A stretch of DNA of 38,063 nucleotides from Gammaproteobacteria bacterium (GCA_029941465.1 JAPYQN010000005.1:1-38063); one strand, 5' to 3'. Counted from the stretch's first letter, positions 16,663 through 24,820 are shown. The notes: a model not told the origin generated them from the sequence alone. Numbers and translations: made by a program.

Positions 16663-17144
16663 TCATGACTAAAGAAGCTTTCACCAAACAACAAGTCAAA
16701 AGAGGAAAGAAAGTATTAAGGCTGGTTTCATCAATAAACGCTTTTATTTATAGAGTATCTAATGGTCGTCTGTGGTCTAAATGGGCCGGTAAATACCCAA
16801 TTATGGTGTTGTCCACTATGGGTAGAAAAACCAAAAAGATAAGGCATATTCCCTTAATTAAAGTGTTGTATAAAAATCAACCGCTTTTAGTTGCCTCCAT
16901 GGGGGGCGCTCCCATTCATCCAAGTTGGTTTTTTAACGTCCAAAATAACCCAAATATAGAAGTTCAAATAGGCTCAGAAAAGAAGAATTATCAAGCTATA
17001 AGAGCTAGCGAAGAAGAAAAAGAAAGCCTTTGGCCAACTATTTGTAGTTTCTACTCAGATTACCAAGTCTATCAAGAGAGAACTCAAAGAAATATTCCTG
17101 TATTTATTTGCACGCCTATAGAGAACGAAACACCTCAGAGTTAA
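16659..17144 (+). CDS. Deazaflavin-dependent nitroreductase (Ddn) family protein
   Basis: The 161-residue protein belongs to the split-barrel flavin/deazaflavin family (DUF385/Ddn, FDOR-A-like). Typical segments are VLSTMGRKTKKIRHIPLIKV, LLVASMGGAPIHPSWFFNVQNNP and EVQIGSEKKNYQA. Actinobacterial members use F420H2; a gammaproteobacterium may lack F420, so the cofactor here is unclear. It overlaps the MBL lipoprotein gene by 4 bases at a GTG/ATG cluster. ATG 16665 (MTKEAF) is an alternative start two codons downstream. The setting suggests reduction of a small organic substrate in the same pathway as its neighbours. Confidence 0.8.
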   Translation: MIMTKEAFTKQQVKRGKKVLRLVSSINAFIYRVSNGRLWSKWAGKYPIMVLSTMGRKTKKIRHIPLIKVLYKNQPLLVASMGGAPIHPSWFFNVQNNPNIEVQIGSEKKNYQAIRASEEEKESLWPTICSFYSDYQVYQERTQRNIPVFICTPIENETPQS

Positions 17145-17151
17145 AGTTATT

Positions 17152-18609
17152 ATGTCTCAACAGTTCAATAAAGAGTGGATAGATTGGATCAATTTAAATA
17201 TAGCTCGTGGTTGTGACAAAAACGGTATTTATAAGATTCTAATTGATGAAGGGTTTGACCCCACTGAAATTGAAAAAAATATGAGCTATAGCCCAGACAT
17301 TAATATCAATACAATGGTTAATCCGTTGGCAAATAATTCTCAAGCTAAACAAAAAAAACAATCTGAAGGTTTTATAGGGTGGCTTATAAATTTTTTCTCA
17401 GGAAAGAAAAAAGAGATTCCCTTTGCAGGAGTTCTGCCCTCAACACAAATTTTTATTCCAAATGCTGAAAGAGTCAATTCCGAACTTGCGGAGATGTATC
17501 TTTTACCTAATTTTTTAACAAGGATTGAATGCGAGAAAATTACAGAAACCATAAAAAGTAAACTAAGGCCTTCAACCATAGCGAATAAAGATGAGCCCGA
17601 TGAAAAGTTTCGTACCAGTAGCACCTGTGATCTTGGAATCATCGGTGACGTTTTTATTGAAGAGATTGATCAAAGAATCTGCAAAACCTTAGGCATTAAT
17701 GCCTCATACTCTGAGATCATGCAAGGTCAATATTACACTGAAAATCAAGAGTTTAAATCTCACACAGACTACTTCGAGGGAGATGCATTTGAAGAGTATG
17801 CAAGCAATGAAGGTCAAAGAACCTACACCTTTATGGTTTACCTGAATGACGTTGATGAAGGAGGTGAGACAGATTTTGAGAAGATTGGTAAAAAAATTCA
17901 GCCGCAACAAGGAATGGCTGTGATTTGGAACAATCTCAGTCCTGATGGGTCTATCAATCCAAATACTATGCATCATGCCCGTCCTGTTGTTTCAGGACAT
18001 AAATCTATTATCACCAAATGGTTTAGATCTAGGGGTAAAGGACAAATGCATACAAAAACTGAAGGCGAATTGCTGCCTAACCTCACTAATAATGGATTTA
18101 AAAAAGAAGTCTTAGACCAAAGTTTATTTGCAAAAATTCAACAGTTCTATAATGAGAATCAAGATAAGGCTGAAACAGAAATAGTAGAAGGTTTTATTCA
18201 TAATAGCGAAGATGATGAGCCTGCAAGTACTTTAGTTGAATTGGATACACAATTAAAAACTGAGATACATTCACACTTAAAACCTTTATTGGAACAGTGG
18301 TCTTCTACAAAACTTGAGCCAACCTATGTGTATGGCATCCGTGTTTATGGAGAAGACGCAATCCTAAAAGAACACAGAGACAGGGAAACAACTCATATAG
18401 TTAGCGCCATTATCAATGTTGATCAAAATGTTGATGTTGACTGGCCGCTAGTGATTGAAGATCATCACTATAGACAACACAATATTAATTTGAGCCCAGG
18501 GGAAGTGATATTCTATGAAGGGGCTAGGTTAAAACACGGCAGGCCACAGCCGCTTCAAGGTAAAGAATACGCAAATATTTTTTGCCATTTTAAAGTTTCA
18601 GGCGCCTAA
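17152..18609 (+). CDS. Double-domain 2-oxoglutarate/Fe(II) oxygenase (prolyl-4-hydroxylase-like)
   Basis: This 485-residue protein carries two oxygenase domains. An N-terminal helical segment (about 1-45) is followed by a low-complexity linker. Domain 1 (about 110-295) has a complete P4H site: His204-x-Asp206 (HTDYFEG), distal His275 (HHARPV) and Lys284 (SGHKSIITKWF) for 2-oxoglutarate, plus the conserved GGETDF. Domain 2 (about 310-485) has His408-x-Asp410 (EHRDRET), distal His462 (KHGRPQ) and Lys471, so it also looks catalytically competent though more divergent. Most relatives have one domain. It sits 8 bases before the PMT-like gene and may hydroxylate a peptide or metabolite that is then glycosylated, which is inference. 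Confidence 0.85.
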   Translation: MSQQFNKEWIDWINLNIARGCDKNGIYKILIDEGFDPTEIEKNMSYSPDININTMVNPLANNSQAKQKKQSEGFIGWLINFFSGKKKEIPFAGVLPSTQIFIPNAERVNSELAEMYLLPNFLTRIECEKITETIKSKLRPSTIANKDEPDEKFRTSSTCDLGIIGDVFIEEIDQRICKTLGINASYSEIMQGQYYTENQEFKSHTDYFEGDAFEEYASNEGQRTYTFMVYLNDVDEGGETDFEKIGKKIQPQQGMAVIWNNLSPDGSINPNTMHHARPVVSGHKSIITKWFRSRGKGQMHTKTEGELLPNLTNNGFKKEVLDQSLFAKIQQFYNENQDKAETEIVEGFIHNSEDDEPASTLVELDTQLKTEIHSHLKPLLEQWSSTKLEPTYVYGIRVYGEDAILKEHRDRETTHIVSAIINVDQNVDVDWPLVIEDHHYRQHNINLSPGEVIFYEGARLKHGRPQPLQGKEYANIFCHFKVSGA

Positions 18610-18617
18610 TAACTCTT

Positions 18618-19937
18618 ATGACGTTAGCTTCTAGTAAGCGTTGGCTAGTTGGTATTCTCCTTGTCTCTATTGGGTTAAGGTTCACAGGCCTTAATCAAAT
18701 TAATGGGCCGGTGTTTGATGAGGTGTTTTATCCACAATACGGCCTTTTGTACCTTCAGGGTGAAGAATTTTTTTATGCTCACCCGCCATTAGCAAATTAT
18801 CTATATGCTTTTGCTATCTGGGCATACTCCCTGCTGCCTTGGGTTAATATTGAGTCATTCCAAAGCATTCAGCTTTCAAGTTTAGAGCCCATAAGTTACC
18901 GATGGATTAATGCATTATTGGGCTCACTCCTGTGTTTATTTATCTACGGTATATGTTTTCAACTTACTAGAAATAGAATGTTTGCCATTCTGGCCTCAAT
19001 CCTGGTGGCGATAGAGGGCTCTTTAATTGTAGACTCAAGAATTGCCTTGGCTAATTCATTTCTTCTTACTTTCGGCTTTTCTGGTTTATATTTTTTCCTT
19101 CGTTTTTACACTAATAAAGGTGGTTGGAATAACCTAATAACTTCGGGTGTGTTGATGGCTATGGCTGTGTCTATAAAATGGAGTGGTTTAGGGTTTCTGC
19201 TAGCTGCTGTTTGTTTTGCTCTATTAATAATAAATAACCAACAAACAGGTCTCAAACAACTTACTCTAAGACATAGCATTTATTATGGGTTGATTATTGT
19301 AATAACCTATGTAGCTATATTTCTACCCGATACCTATCTAAATCCAAATTATGGTTTTTTTGAGAAGCATCAACAAATCATGGGGTATCACCAAACCATG
19401 GTAACTGAGAATGAACACCCTTATTGTTCCAAATGGTATACCTGGCCAGTTATGATTAGACCAATTGGTTATTTCTTTGAAAGCACTCCTATGAATAATG
19501 GGGATACGGCAAACTATTTTAAAGCTATCCATTTGTTCCCTAACCCTTTTATTTATTGGTTCTCGAGCCTTTCTATTATTCTTATGATGATACAGCTTGC
19601 TATCAACCCATTGATAAAAAGTATTCGCAATCAAAAAGAATTAATGTTGAAGAGGTTTATTTGTCTTGGGTATTTAGCCAACTTTCTTCCTTGGGTGTTT
19701 GTTGAGCGATGCCTATTTCTCTATCATTATCAAACAGCCTCTATATTCAGCTTTTTAGCACTGGCTTGGTATTTATCACAACTGCTTAACTCTAATAAAC
19801 CACAGTATCGAAGTATTTTTGTGCTCAGCGCTATAATTATACTTATGTCCTTTTTATATTGGTTACCCATACAAATGGGCTTTTTAATGCCAGATTATGA
19901 ATTTTACCGGAGAATGTGGTTTAACAGCTGGATTTGA
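18618..19937 (+). CDS. PMT-family (GT39) membrane mannosyltransferase
   Basis: This is a polytopic membrane protein of 439 residues with about ten hydrophobic segments. It belongs to the protein O-mannosyltransferase superfamily, which uses polyprenyl-phosphate sugars. The first loop carries the catalytic acidic pair in GPVFDEVFYPQYG and then AHPPLANYL. Other typical parts are VDSRIALANSFLL, KWSGLGFLLA and the late LPWVFVERCLFLYHY. It is shorter than mycobacterial Pmt (about 520). The next gene makes a polyprenyl-phosphate sugar, so donor synthesis and transfer are encoded together. The acceptor may be an exported protein or an envelope glycan. Confidence 0.85.
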   Translation: MTLASSKRWLVGILLVSIGLRFTGLNQINGPVFDEVFYPQYGLLYLQGEEFFYAHPPLANYLYAFAIWAYSLLPWVNIESFQSIQLSSLEPISYRWINALLGSLLCLFIYGICFQLTRNRMFAILASILVAIEGSLIVDSRIALANSFLLTFGFSGLYFFLRFYTNKGGWNNLITSGVLMAMAVSIKWSGLGFLLAAVCFALLIINNQQTGLKQLTLRHSIYYGLIIVITYVAIFLPDTYLNPNYGFFEKHQQIMGYHQTMVTENEHPYCSKWYTWPVMIRPIGYFFESTPMNNGDTANYFKAIHLFPNPFIYWFSSLSIILMMIQLAINPLIKSIRNQKELMLKRFICLGYLANFLPWVFVERCLFLYHYQTASIFSFLALAWYLSQLLNSNKPQYRSIFVLSAIIILMSFLYWLPIQMGFLMPDYEFYRRMWFNSWI

Positions 19938-19953
19938 AATTTAGTGCTTTTAT

Positions 19954-21105
19954 ATGAGTAATAACATCAAAAATATCTGTGTGGTTCTTCCTACTTATAA
20001 TGAAGCAGGAAACATTCATAGCACCTTAGAAAAAATCTTTCTTAATCAGACAATGCTGCATGATTATAAGTTAAGTGTACTAGTTGTTGACGACAACTCA
20101 CCAGACAACACAGCAGAATTAGTTAGGAGCTTGATGCCAAAATATTCTCGGTTGAACCTCATGAGCGGTGAAAAAAAAGGGTTAGGAGACGCCTATAAGC
20201 GAGGCATTGATTATGCGTTGAAAAATCTGGGGGCTGACCTGATTATACAAATGGATGCAGACGGTCAACATGATCCTGGGTTAATACCTAAATTTATAGG
20301 GCTTGCTAAAAATTATGATGTGGTCATTGGCTCAAGGTTTGTTGAAGGGGGCAGCACACCTTATTTTTCTTCCTATAGATTATTGCTCAGTAAACTGGGT
20401 AACTTTTTGGTTCGATACCTTGGAGCTGCTTACGTTATAAGGGATTGCACATCAGGCTATAGAGTTATCAAACGTGAAATTCTAGTAAAGTGCCAGCCCT
20501 CTAGCTTTCCAACAAGGGGTTATTCATTTCAATCCTGGCTCATTTGTGAGCTATTAAGACAAGGGGCTACAATTAAAGAAAGCCCGATTATTTTTGCTAA
20601 ACGTGAAACAGGGGAATCTAAATTATCCCTTGCTGATCAGTTGGAATTTTTTCTAAACATAGTAAGAATAAGATTTAACAATTCTGAAGACTTTATAAAA
20701 TATTGTTTAGTGGGCTTAAGTGGAGTGATTGTTAATTTAGGAGTGTATTATTATTTAACCCGTTTTATTAGCTTCCCAATTACACTGAGCTCTCCAATTG
20801 CTATTGAGGCATCAATCATATCTAATTTTTTCCTAAATAATTTTTGGACCTTTAAGGCAAGACCTGTAAAAAAATCCTTTCAAACAAGGCTGTTAAATTT
20901 TCATCTCGTTGCGGGGGTTGCTGGGATTATCAATTACCTGTTATTTCTTGCTCTGGTTTATCTGGTAAATATTTACGATATCTTAGCAGTGCTTTTAGGT
21001 ATAGCTATTGGGATAATTTTTAATTATGCTGGCAATTCTTTATGGACGTTTAGAAAAGAAATAAAAAAACCTTTAATAAACCGGGGGGAAGATGAAAAAG
21101 AATGA
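19954..21105 (+). CDS. Polyprenyl-phosphate sugar synthase: DPM1-like GT2 fused to GtrA
   Basis: This 383-residue fusion has two parts. Residues 1-240 form a GT2 domain of the dolichyl-phosphate-mannose synthase type: VVLPTYNEAGNI, LVVDDNSPD, the DxD region MDADGQHDP, and GSRFVEGG. It should transfer mannose or a similar sugar from an NDP-sugar to a polyprenyl phosphate. Residues about 245-370 form a GtrA domain with four hydrophobic segments and the FLLNNFWTF and YAGNSLWTF repeats; GtrA proteins are thought to flip the lipid-linked sugar. The gene sits between the PMT-like enzyme that would use the product and the cytidylyltransferase-cupin gene, which it overlaps by 14 bases. Confidence 0.88.
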   Translation: MSNNIKNICVVLPTYNEAGNIHSTLEKIFLNQTMLHDYKLSVLVVDDNSPDNTAELVRSLMPKYSRLNLMSGEKKGLGDAYKRGIDYALKNLGADLIIQMDADGQHDPGLIPKFIGLAKNYDVVIGSRFVEGGSTPYFSSYRLLLSKLGNFLVRYLGAAYVIRDCTSGYRVIKREILVKCQPSSFPTRGYSFQSWLICELLRQGATIKESPIIFAKRETGESKLSLADQLEFFLNIVRIRFNNSEDFIKYCLVGLSGVIVNLGVYYYLTRFISFPITLSSPIAIEASIISNFFLNNFWTFKARPVKKSFQTRLLNFHLVAGVAGIINYLLFLALVYLVNIYDILAVLLGIAIGIIFNYAGNSLWTFRKEIKKPLINRGEDEKE

Positions 21106-21847
21106 TTGTGTGGTTGTAAGTGGTGGGTTTGACCCCATTCATATCGGGCATCTAAGAATGATACAAGAAGCGGCAAAGCTTGCCTCTAATCTTATTGTCA
21201 TTGCCAATAGTGATGGCTTTTTATTAAAAAAGAAAGGTTATAGCTTTATGCCTATCAATGAAAGAATTGAAATTCTTGAAGGATTTAGTGGTGTTTATAG
21301 GGCTGTAGAGTCTATAGATGAGGATATGACTGTATGTAAAACCTTGGAATCGTTAGCTAATGAAGAGAACATTAAATGTTTTGCTAATGGTGGTGACAGA
21401 AAGAATGAAGCAGATATCCCTGAGACAGAGGTGTGCAAAAAATTTGATATTGAAATGAAATTTAATGTAGGGGGTGGCAAAATTCAGTCAAGCTCAGAAT
21501 TGGTCTCTGGAGAAGTTTTAAAACCTTGGGGGTCATATAAAACCTTCGAAAAAGGCGAGGGATATCTTGTAAAAAGAATGACGGTTTTACCTGATGAAAT
21601 ACTCTCCCTGCAGTCTCATAATCATAGAAGTGAATATTGGTTTGTGGCAGAAGGAGTCGCAACTGTTGAATGTGATGCAGAAACAAAGTTGCTTTCAAAA
21701 CATGAATCTACTTTTATTCCTTTGGGAGCCAAGCATCGACTAAGCAATATGGGGGAAGATATTTTAAAAGTCATTGAAGTTCAAGTCGGTGATCAATTAA
21801 GTGAGGACGATATAATTCGCTATGAGGACCGCTATGACAGAAATTAG
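21092..21847 (+). CDS. Cytidylyltransferase fused to a mannose-6-phosphate-isomerase-type cupin
   Basis: This is a two-domain protein of 251 residues. Residues 1-140 form an HxGH nucleotidyltransferase (SGGFDPIHIGHLRMIQEA), with ANGGDRKNEADIPE and the late GGGKIQSSSEL. It resembles glycerol-3-phosphate or heptose-phosphate cytidylyl/adenylyltransferases. Residues about 145-240 form a cupin of the type II phosphomannose isomerase/WbuC type: KPWGSYKTFEKGEGYLVKRM, metal-ligand candidates in SHNHRSEYWF, and FIPLGAKHRL. The combination suggests activation of a phosphosugar and isomerisation or binding of a related sugar. It overlaps the DPM1-GtrA gene by 14 bases, so both likely serve the same donor pathway. 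The real substrate is unknown. Confidence 0.82.
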   Translation: MKKNDCVVVSGGFDPIHIGHLRMIQEAAKLASNLIVIANSDGFLLKKKGYSFMPINERIEILEGFSGVYRAVESIDEDMTVCKTLESLANEENIKCFANGGDRKNEADIPETEVCKKFDIEMKFNVGGGKIQSSSELVSGEVLKPWGSYKTFEKGEGYLVKRMTVLPDEILSLQSHNHRSEYWFVAEGVATVECDAETKLLSKHESTFIPLGAKHRLSNMGEDILKVIEVQVGDQLSEDDIIRYEDRYDRN

Positions 21848-22257
21848 ACTTCTTGTTTGTTTTCTCTAGATATTAGCTCTATTTGAGATAAAAAGAATTT
21901 AACTGAATCCTCAACATTCTCAAACGCCTTATTATTTAATTTCTCTATGGGTGGTGTTTCACAACCTTCTTTCAAATGGAAGCTATTCTCTCGCCAAGAT
22001 GAAATCATGATTGGTAAATTGTTGATAATTTCCCCTGAGACAGGGTGTTTAGCAACATAAGTTCTAATTGAAGCTCGAAATGATCCCGCTTTCACTATAG
22101 TTGCTTCTGGTTTATTACTTACAGGGTTATCCTCTAATACCATTTCAAGGTTTTCGTTTAATAACAAAGGGCTGTGTTTTATTTGTTGAAAAATCAATGC
22201 AAACAAATCACATTTTTGGTTTGCTGCAATTTCTGCTGGACTGATGTCTTTAGCCAT
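21844..22257 (-). CDS. Hypothetical protein, unrecognised
   Basis: I do not recognise a family in this 137-residue protein. It has no signal peptide or membrane segment and is mildly acidic. It starts MAKDISPAEIAANQKCDLFA and contains a central predicted beta-rich part around KAGSFRASIRTYVAKHPVSGE. It ends with an acidic helical stretch (ENVEDSVKFFLSQIEL). Its stop overlaps the convergent cupin-fusion gene by 4 bases. A tiny membrane-protein frame ends 3 bases before its ATG, so the two may be coexpressed. Codon use and length make a real gene likely. Confidence 0.65.
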   Translation of the reverse strand: MAKDISPAEIAANQKCDLFALIFQQIKHSPLLLNENLEMVLEDNPVSNKPEATIVKAGSFRASIRTYVAKHPVSGEIINNLPIMISSWRENSFHLKEGCETPPIEKLNNKAFENVEDSVKFFLSQIELISRENKQEV

Positions 22258-22260
22258 GAG

Positions 22261-22404
22261 TTAGGTTGTGATATGACTCTCTAGGCTAACATTTTGGCCT
22301 AAAAGGGTTTCTTTTTGCTGATGCTCAAGATAAGTCGAGATAGCGGTTAAGAAAATGCAAAAGAGCATTATATAAATTGCTATCCAGTTAATTTTTTTAT
22401 TCAT
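22261..22404 (-). CDS. Tiny single-span membrane protein (47 residues), hypothetical
   Basis: A short frame reads MNKKINWIAIYIMLFCIFLT followed by AISTYLEHQQKETLLGQNVS and ends in SLESHITT. It has a positively charged start, one hydrophobic span (about residues 6-24) and a polar tail, the layout of an N-in, C-out small membrane protein. It stops 3 bases before the ATG of the 137-residue hypothetical. No strong Shine-Dalgarno sequence is visible, so coding is plausible but not certain. Confidence 0.45.
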   Translation of the reverse strand: MNKKINWIAIYIMLFCIFLTAISTYLEHQQKETLLGQNVSLESHITT

Positions 22405-22432
22405 AAGCTTAAGCGGTGATTTTAAATAAAAC

Positions 22433-23338
22433 TCACAAATTTGCGAATATTTTAATTCCTTTATGAATTAATTCAGCTTGGATGGGAGTCTTGCCTATAT
22501 TTTCTCCATCAATATTAAGCGGGTCTCCTTCAGTGTTTAAGGTGAAATGTCTTATTTGTTTATACTCAACATGTGGGTCATTTATATGCTTACCAGAAAA
22601 AAGTTGGGTGAAAATTTTTATGACTCGTAACTTTGAAGCGCTTTTAACCAAAACAATATCGATTAACCCATCATTTAAAATAGCATGGGGCGCCATTTGC
22701 ATGCCCTTCCCGGTATGAATTGTGTTTAATGCTAAAAAAAATAATCCCTCGCCATTGAAATTAGTGTCATCCAAAACAAACTCTAATCGCTTTTTTTTCA
22801 TCCTCAGCACACCAAGCAAGGAGGCTATTGAATACCTAATACCACCAAGCCAACGCAATTTCTCTGCAAGAATATTTACTTCTGCTGCCATTCCCCAACC
22901 AATAATGTTGATGGCAAAGGAAACTTCTCCTTTGTGGTCAATTTTGAAAAGGTCTATTGGGGTTATATGACCTTTAAGAATTGTCTTCAGTGCTCCTAGT
23001 GGATTTAACTCACCTAAATCTTCTGCAAAGGCGTTTCCGCTTCCTCTTGGAATAATTCCTAAGGCGATACTCTTGGATTTCCCAGACTTCATTAATCCAT
23101 TTACAGCTTCATTAATTGTGCCGTCTCCACCAATAACGCAAATACCTTCGAAATCTTCCAGATTTTCATTTTGAATAAAATTTGAGATTGCCCCCTTGTA
23201 TTCACTTCTATACGTTAGGTGTTTAATTTGCAGGCGATCTAACTCTGTATGAATTAACTTAAGAACAGCCTCGTGGTCCTGGCTTCCCGCTTTAGGGTTT
23301 AAAATCAAACACAGTTTTTTTATTTTGAGCCTTTCCAT
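22433..23338 (-). CDS. Diacylglycerol/lipid kinase (DagK/YegS family)
   Basis: This soluble kinase of the DAGK catalytic family phosphorylates diacylglycerol or a related lipid; 301 residues from ATG 23338. The N-terminus reads KLCLILNPKAGSQDHEAV, the nucleotide loop is GGDGTINEAVNGL, and PRGSGNAFAEDL completes the catalytic core. The C-terminal domain contains NDGLIDIVLVKS and LNIDGENIGKTP, typical of YegS/DgkB proteins. The frame stays open upstream to 23401, but the extra residues (MQSSIKPIVFVIKG...) are not part of the family. The physiological lipid is not evident from context. Confidence 0.88.
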   Translation of the reverse strand: MERLKIKKLCLILNPKAGSQDHEAVLKLIHTELDRLQIKHLTYRSEYKGAISNFIQNENLEDFEGICVIGGDGTINEAVNGLMKSGKSKSIALGIIPRGSGNAFAEDLGELNPLGALKTILKGHITPIDLFKIDHKGEVSFAINIIGWGMAAEVNILAEKLRWLGGIRYSIASLLGVLRMKKKRLEFVLDDTNFNGEGLFFLALNTIHTGKGMQMAPHAILNDGLIDIVLVKSASKLRVIKIFTQLFSGKHINDPHVEYKQIRHFTLNTEGDPLNIDGENIGKTPIQAELIHKGIKIFANL

Positions 23339-23457
23339 GACTAAAAAATATAACTTTATTCCCTTTATTACAAAGACAATTGGTTTTATACTGCTTTGCA
23401 AAATAGAAGCTTGCTTAATTATTCTTCTAGATAAACCGATATAAAAAAGGAGTTCTC

Positions 23458-24111
23458 GTGAGTGATTCAGGTCTAGGTTTTTCTCTTAAACGTTTCATTA
23501 CTTTAATTGTATCCATTGCTATTTTTGTACTGCTCTTTGAGGGTGCCAGTCAACTGGGTGGGGGGCTAATTAAAGCCCAGGTAGAACAAACCACCAGTAA
23601 GTTTCATCCAGAAAAAAATGCGGAAGATCGCCTCAAACCATCCATGGTTTTAGCTACAGAAGTAACCATAGAAAACTCTGTGGAAGAAATATCTGATGCT
23701 ATTGCTGCGAACTGGACAGCAGAAGGCTCCTGCCAACAAGTTATTGAAGGCAATGATATGTTGCAATTCAACCTTAAAGAAATGGTTGTCAGTGCAAGCT
23801 GTGCAGAGGTAACAGTGACTCTGAAACACACTGGCGCTATGCCAGCAAATGTTATGGGGCATAACTGGGTGTTAACAAATAATACTGACTTTATGCCTGT
23901 TGCACAGGCAGGCGGGGCAGCTGGTCTAGATAATAACTATATCCCTGTTGGGGATCAGAGAGTGCTTGCTGCAACAACTGTCATTGGTGGCGGACAAGAA
24001 ACATCGGTAACTTTTTCAATTGAATCGTTGGTGGCGGGTGATGACTACACTTTCTTCTGCTCCTTCCCAGGACATTATGCCATTATGCAAGGAGCCTTTA
24101 AGGTTATTTGA
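23458..24111 (+). CDS. Azurin-like blue copper protein with N-terminal membrane anchor
   Basis: The C-terminal part (about residues 90-217) is clearly azurin: VMGHNWVL provides His135, and CSFPGHYAIM provides Cys201, His206 and Met210, the type-1 copper ligands. The disulfide Cys pair (GSCQQV and SASCAE) is also present. The N-terminus (about 10-35, RFITLIVSIAIFVLLFEGAS) is a membrane anchor or uncleaved signal, and residues 35-90 are an extra spacer. Azurins are about 128 residues long, so this form is extended and probably tethered to the periplasmic face of the membrane. The GTG start has a strong AAGGAG 5 bases upstream. It likely carries electrons, perhaps with cytochrome c4. Confidence 0.9.
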   Translation: MSDSGLGFSLKRFITLIVSIAIFVLLFEGASQLGGGLIKAQVEQTTSKFHPEKNAEDRLKPSMVLATEVTIENSVEEISDAIAANWTAEGSCQQVIEGNDMLQFNLKEMVVSASCAEVTVTLKHTGAMPANVMGHNWVLTNNTDFMPVAQAGGAAGLDNNYIPVGDQRVLAATTVIGGGQETSVTFSIESLVAGDDYTFFCSFPGHYAIMQGAFKVI

Positions 24112-24120
24112 TTATATTTT

Positions 24121-24522
24121 ATGTCCACCTCTGTAGTTTATTATTCAGGCGAGCTCAGAACTGAAAGCACTCACCTCCAGTCAGGAGAAACTTATATTAC
24201 AGATGCTCCAACTGATAATGAGGGAAAGGGAGAGGCTTTTTCACCAACTGACTTGATAGCCACAGGACTGGCTAATTGCATGCTCACTATCATGGGCATT
24301 GTTGCTAGAAGAAAATCTTTAACTATAGAAGGCACCAAGGCCGAAGTCACAAAAATCATGGGCAAAGATCCGCGCAGGATTAGTGAAATTAAAATAGACT
24401 TCTTTTTTTCCAGATCTTATGATGAGGATTCAAAAAAACTCCTTCAGCATGCTGCTCTAAACTGTCCTGTCGCTAAAAGCTTAGCTGATAATTTAACCCA
24501 AACCATCAATTTCCATTATTAA
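24121..24522 (+). CDS. OsmC/Ohr-family protein
   Basis: The 133-residue protein has the OsmC fold. The two redox cysteines sit in GLANCMLTIMG (near residue 60) and ALNCPVAKSL (near residue 122), the pattern of thiol-dependent organic-hydroperoxide reductases. Other family features are the N-terminal YSGELRTESTH strand and GEAFSPTDLIATGLA. It belongs to the YhfA/OsmC-like subgroup rather than to classical Ohr, judging from the first-cysteine context. It starts 9 bases after the azurin gene and is probably cotranscribed with it. A peroxide-detoxifying role is family knowledge; the substrate is not known. Confidence 0.85.
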   Translation: MSTSVVYYSGELRTESTHLQSGETYITDAPTDNEGKGEAFSPTDLIATGLANCMLTIMGIVARRKSLTIEGTKAEVTKIMGKDPRRISEIKIDFFFSRSYDEDSKKLLQHAALNCPVAKSLADNLTQTINFHY

Positions 24523-24523
24523 A

Positions 24524-24748
24524 TTATTTCTCAACCTTGGACCTTATTTCATTGAGGGTGCTTTTAAGGTGGTTTATTTCTGCTTTCAAGGCCTCAACTT
24601 CTGATTTCTCAACGAGATCCATTTTCTGAATTGCCTCTTTCACCAAAACCCGTAAATTTTTCTGAATATCCTCTTTAACTTCAAGGGCAGATTTTGGCAG
24701 TATTGCAGAGAAATTCTCTGACCATTTTTTAAATTTATCGTTATCCAT
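24524..24748 (-). CDS. ubiK: Ubiquinone biosynthesis accessory factor UbiK (YqiC, BMFP family)
   Basis: The 74-residue protein has an amphipathic N-terminal half containing ENFSAILPKSALEVKEDIQK and NLRVLVKEAIQKMDLV. A C-terminal coiled coil follows (SEVEALKAEINHLKSTLNEI). This is the layout of the membrane-fusogenic BMFP family. UbiK forms a complex with UbiJ and supports aerobic ubiquinone synthesis as an assembly factor. It stands alone here, convergent with the OsmC-like gene and divergent from hemX, while ubiE and ubiB lie about 3 kb away. Confidence 0.88.
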   Translation of the reverse strand: MDNDKFKKWSENFSAILPKSALEVKEDIQKNLRVLVKEAIQKMDLVEKSEVEALKAEINHLKSTLNEIRSKVEK

Positions 24749-24820
24749 AATCGCTTAGTATTGAAAACTTCGATATTATCATTACTAAACGAGAATATAA
24801 AAAAGTAATGGACAAAAAAG

